A stretch of 64,000 nt of DNA, from contig NZ_FOGG01000004.1 in NCBI RefSeq assembly GCF_900111155.1, forward strand, positions 124,001 through 188,000, given 5' to 3'. Every line of letters begins with the position of its first letter. Position 1 is the first letter of the stretch. Shown here piece by piece: positions 63,726 to 64,000 of the stretch. The notes under the pieces are model-generated. The model saw nothing but the letters and a program-made list of their open reading frames with translations. It searched no databases and was not told the origin of the DNA. Both the position numbers and the translations under genes were made by a program. Source of the DNA: Pedobacter rhizosphaerae. GTDB lineage: Bacteria; Bacteroidota; Bacteroidia; Sphingobacteriales; Sphingobacteriaceae.

Positions 63726-64000
63726 ATGAAAATTATTATTGTTGGTGCTACCGGAACATTGGGTAAAAAAGTAGCAGATGCCTTCGCCACAAAACATGAA
63801 GTTATCCGGGTAGGTCACACCCGTGGAGATTTTCAGGTGGACATTACCGATGAATCTTCCATCAAAAAAATGTTCGATCAAATTGGCCCCTTCGATGCCC
63901 TGATCAGTACTACAGGCAAAGGTCCTTTCGCAAAAATACAGCAAATGACCGGCGATAATATGAAGAAAGGTTTACTGGATAAATTATTGGGCCAAATTAA
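63726..64000 (+). CDS. Short-chain dehydrogenase (SDR), 5' part only
   Basis: The frame is open from ATG at 63726 to the right edge, 91 codons. It begins MKIIIVGATGTLGKKVADAF, with the Rossmann GxxGxxG pattern (GATGTLG), then VDITDESSIKKMFDQIGPFDALISTTG, where STTG sits at the usual NNAG position. Cofactor and substrate cannot be told. The gene follows the S41 peptidase by 65 bases on the same strand. The catalytic YxxxK is beyond the window. Confidence 0.8.
   Translation, partial: MKIIIVGATGTLGKKVADAFATKHEVIRVGHTRGDFQVDITDESSIKKMFDQIGPFDALISTTGKGPFAKIQQMTGDNMKKGLLDKLLGQI

Overview
The window is a stretch of chromosome from a Bacteroidetes bacterium, most likely a Pedobacter-like member of the Sphingobacteriaceae. 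The signs are an AT-rich sequence, a SusC/SusD pair run by an ECF sigma/FecR switch with an STN domain on SusC, a SecA of about 1100 residues, alternative complex III, many 'AQ'-type signal peptides and lipoproteins, promoter-like TAnnTTTG boxes, and intergenic palindrome families of a kind common in this group. No rRNA, tRNA, CRISPR array, prophage or complete insertion sequence was seen.

Layout. 1-7.2 kb: the 5' part of the pentaheme cytochrome subunit of alternative complex III (cut by the left edge), a deoxyhypusine-synthase-like enzyme, a BamA/TamA-type barrel, a DUF1345 membrane protein with a methyltransferase, a SirB1/transglutaminase-like protein and a GH18 glycosidase. 7.3-11.8 kb: an esterase, prfB (with an intact programmed +1 frameshift that a plain ORF call misses), an exported M20 amidohydrolase, a tandem repeat and a DUF937-like protein. 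12-17.2 kb: pgi and a pair of M16 peptidases, one catalytic and one non-catalytic. 17.3-20.5 kb: an array of palindromes, then a YceI / DUF5777-like barrel / Rieske lipoprotein cluster and a DUF4251 protein. 20.8-32.1 kb, mostly minus strand: glutaminyl cyclase, YraN, dnaG, an SGNH hydrolase, an exported protein, a second M20 hydrolase, a SPOR protein, a 1.1-kb repeat region and secA. 32.6-36.3 kb: a pirin-like bicupin, DUF2027-Smr, rsgA and an effector-binding-domain protein.

36.3-41.7 kb is the threonine operon thrA-thrB-thrC. It is preceded by a short Thr/Ile-rich leader peptide and a GC-rich terminator, which together look like a transcription attenuator. 42-51.4 kb holds two small exported proteins and an uptake locus: ECF sigma factor, FecR anti-sigma, SusC, SusD, a lipoprotein and a di-heme cytochrome c peroxidase. 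There is no glycoside hydrolase in it, so its cargo is probably not an ordinary glycan. 51.4-52.7 kb is a composite repeat array. 52.7-59.2 kb is a methionine/one-carbon operon, metH - S23-type four-helix protein - metF - PLP decarboxylase. It is headed by a SAM-I (S-box) riboswitch lying under a spurious ORF. The right end has a Bax-inhibitor-1 family protein, a conserved hypothetical, murQ, an S41 processing peptidase and the start of an SDR gene.

The least expected content is non-coding. A 145-bp MITE-like element at 52124-52268 has 19-bp terminal inverted repeats and a perfect 8-bp target duplication. It sits inside another repeat whose uninterrupted copies are nearby, and partial copies or ends of the same family occur at 28.3, 28.7 and 41.8 kb. 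A second family of 23-nt stem-loops differs between loci by paired, compensatory changes. Simple-sequence repeats also occupy the gaps inside the thr operon, and one similar to them appears in frame inside metH.
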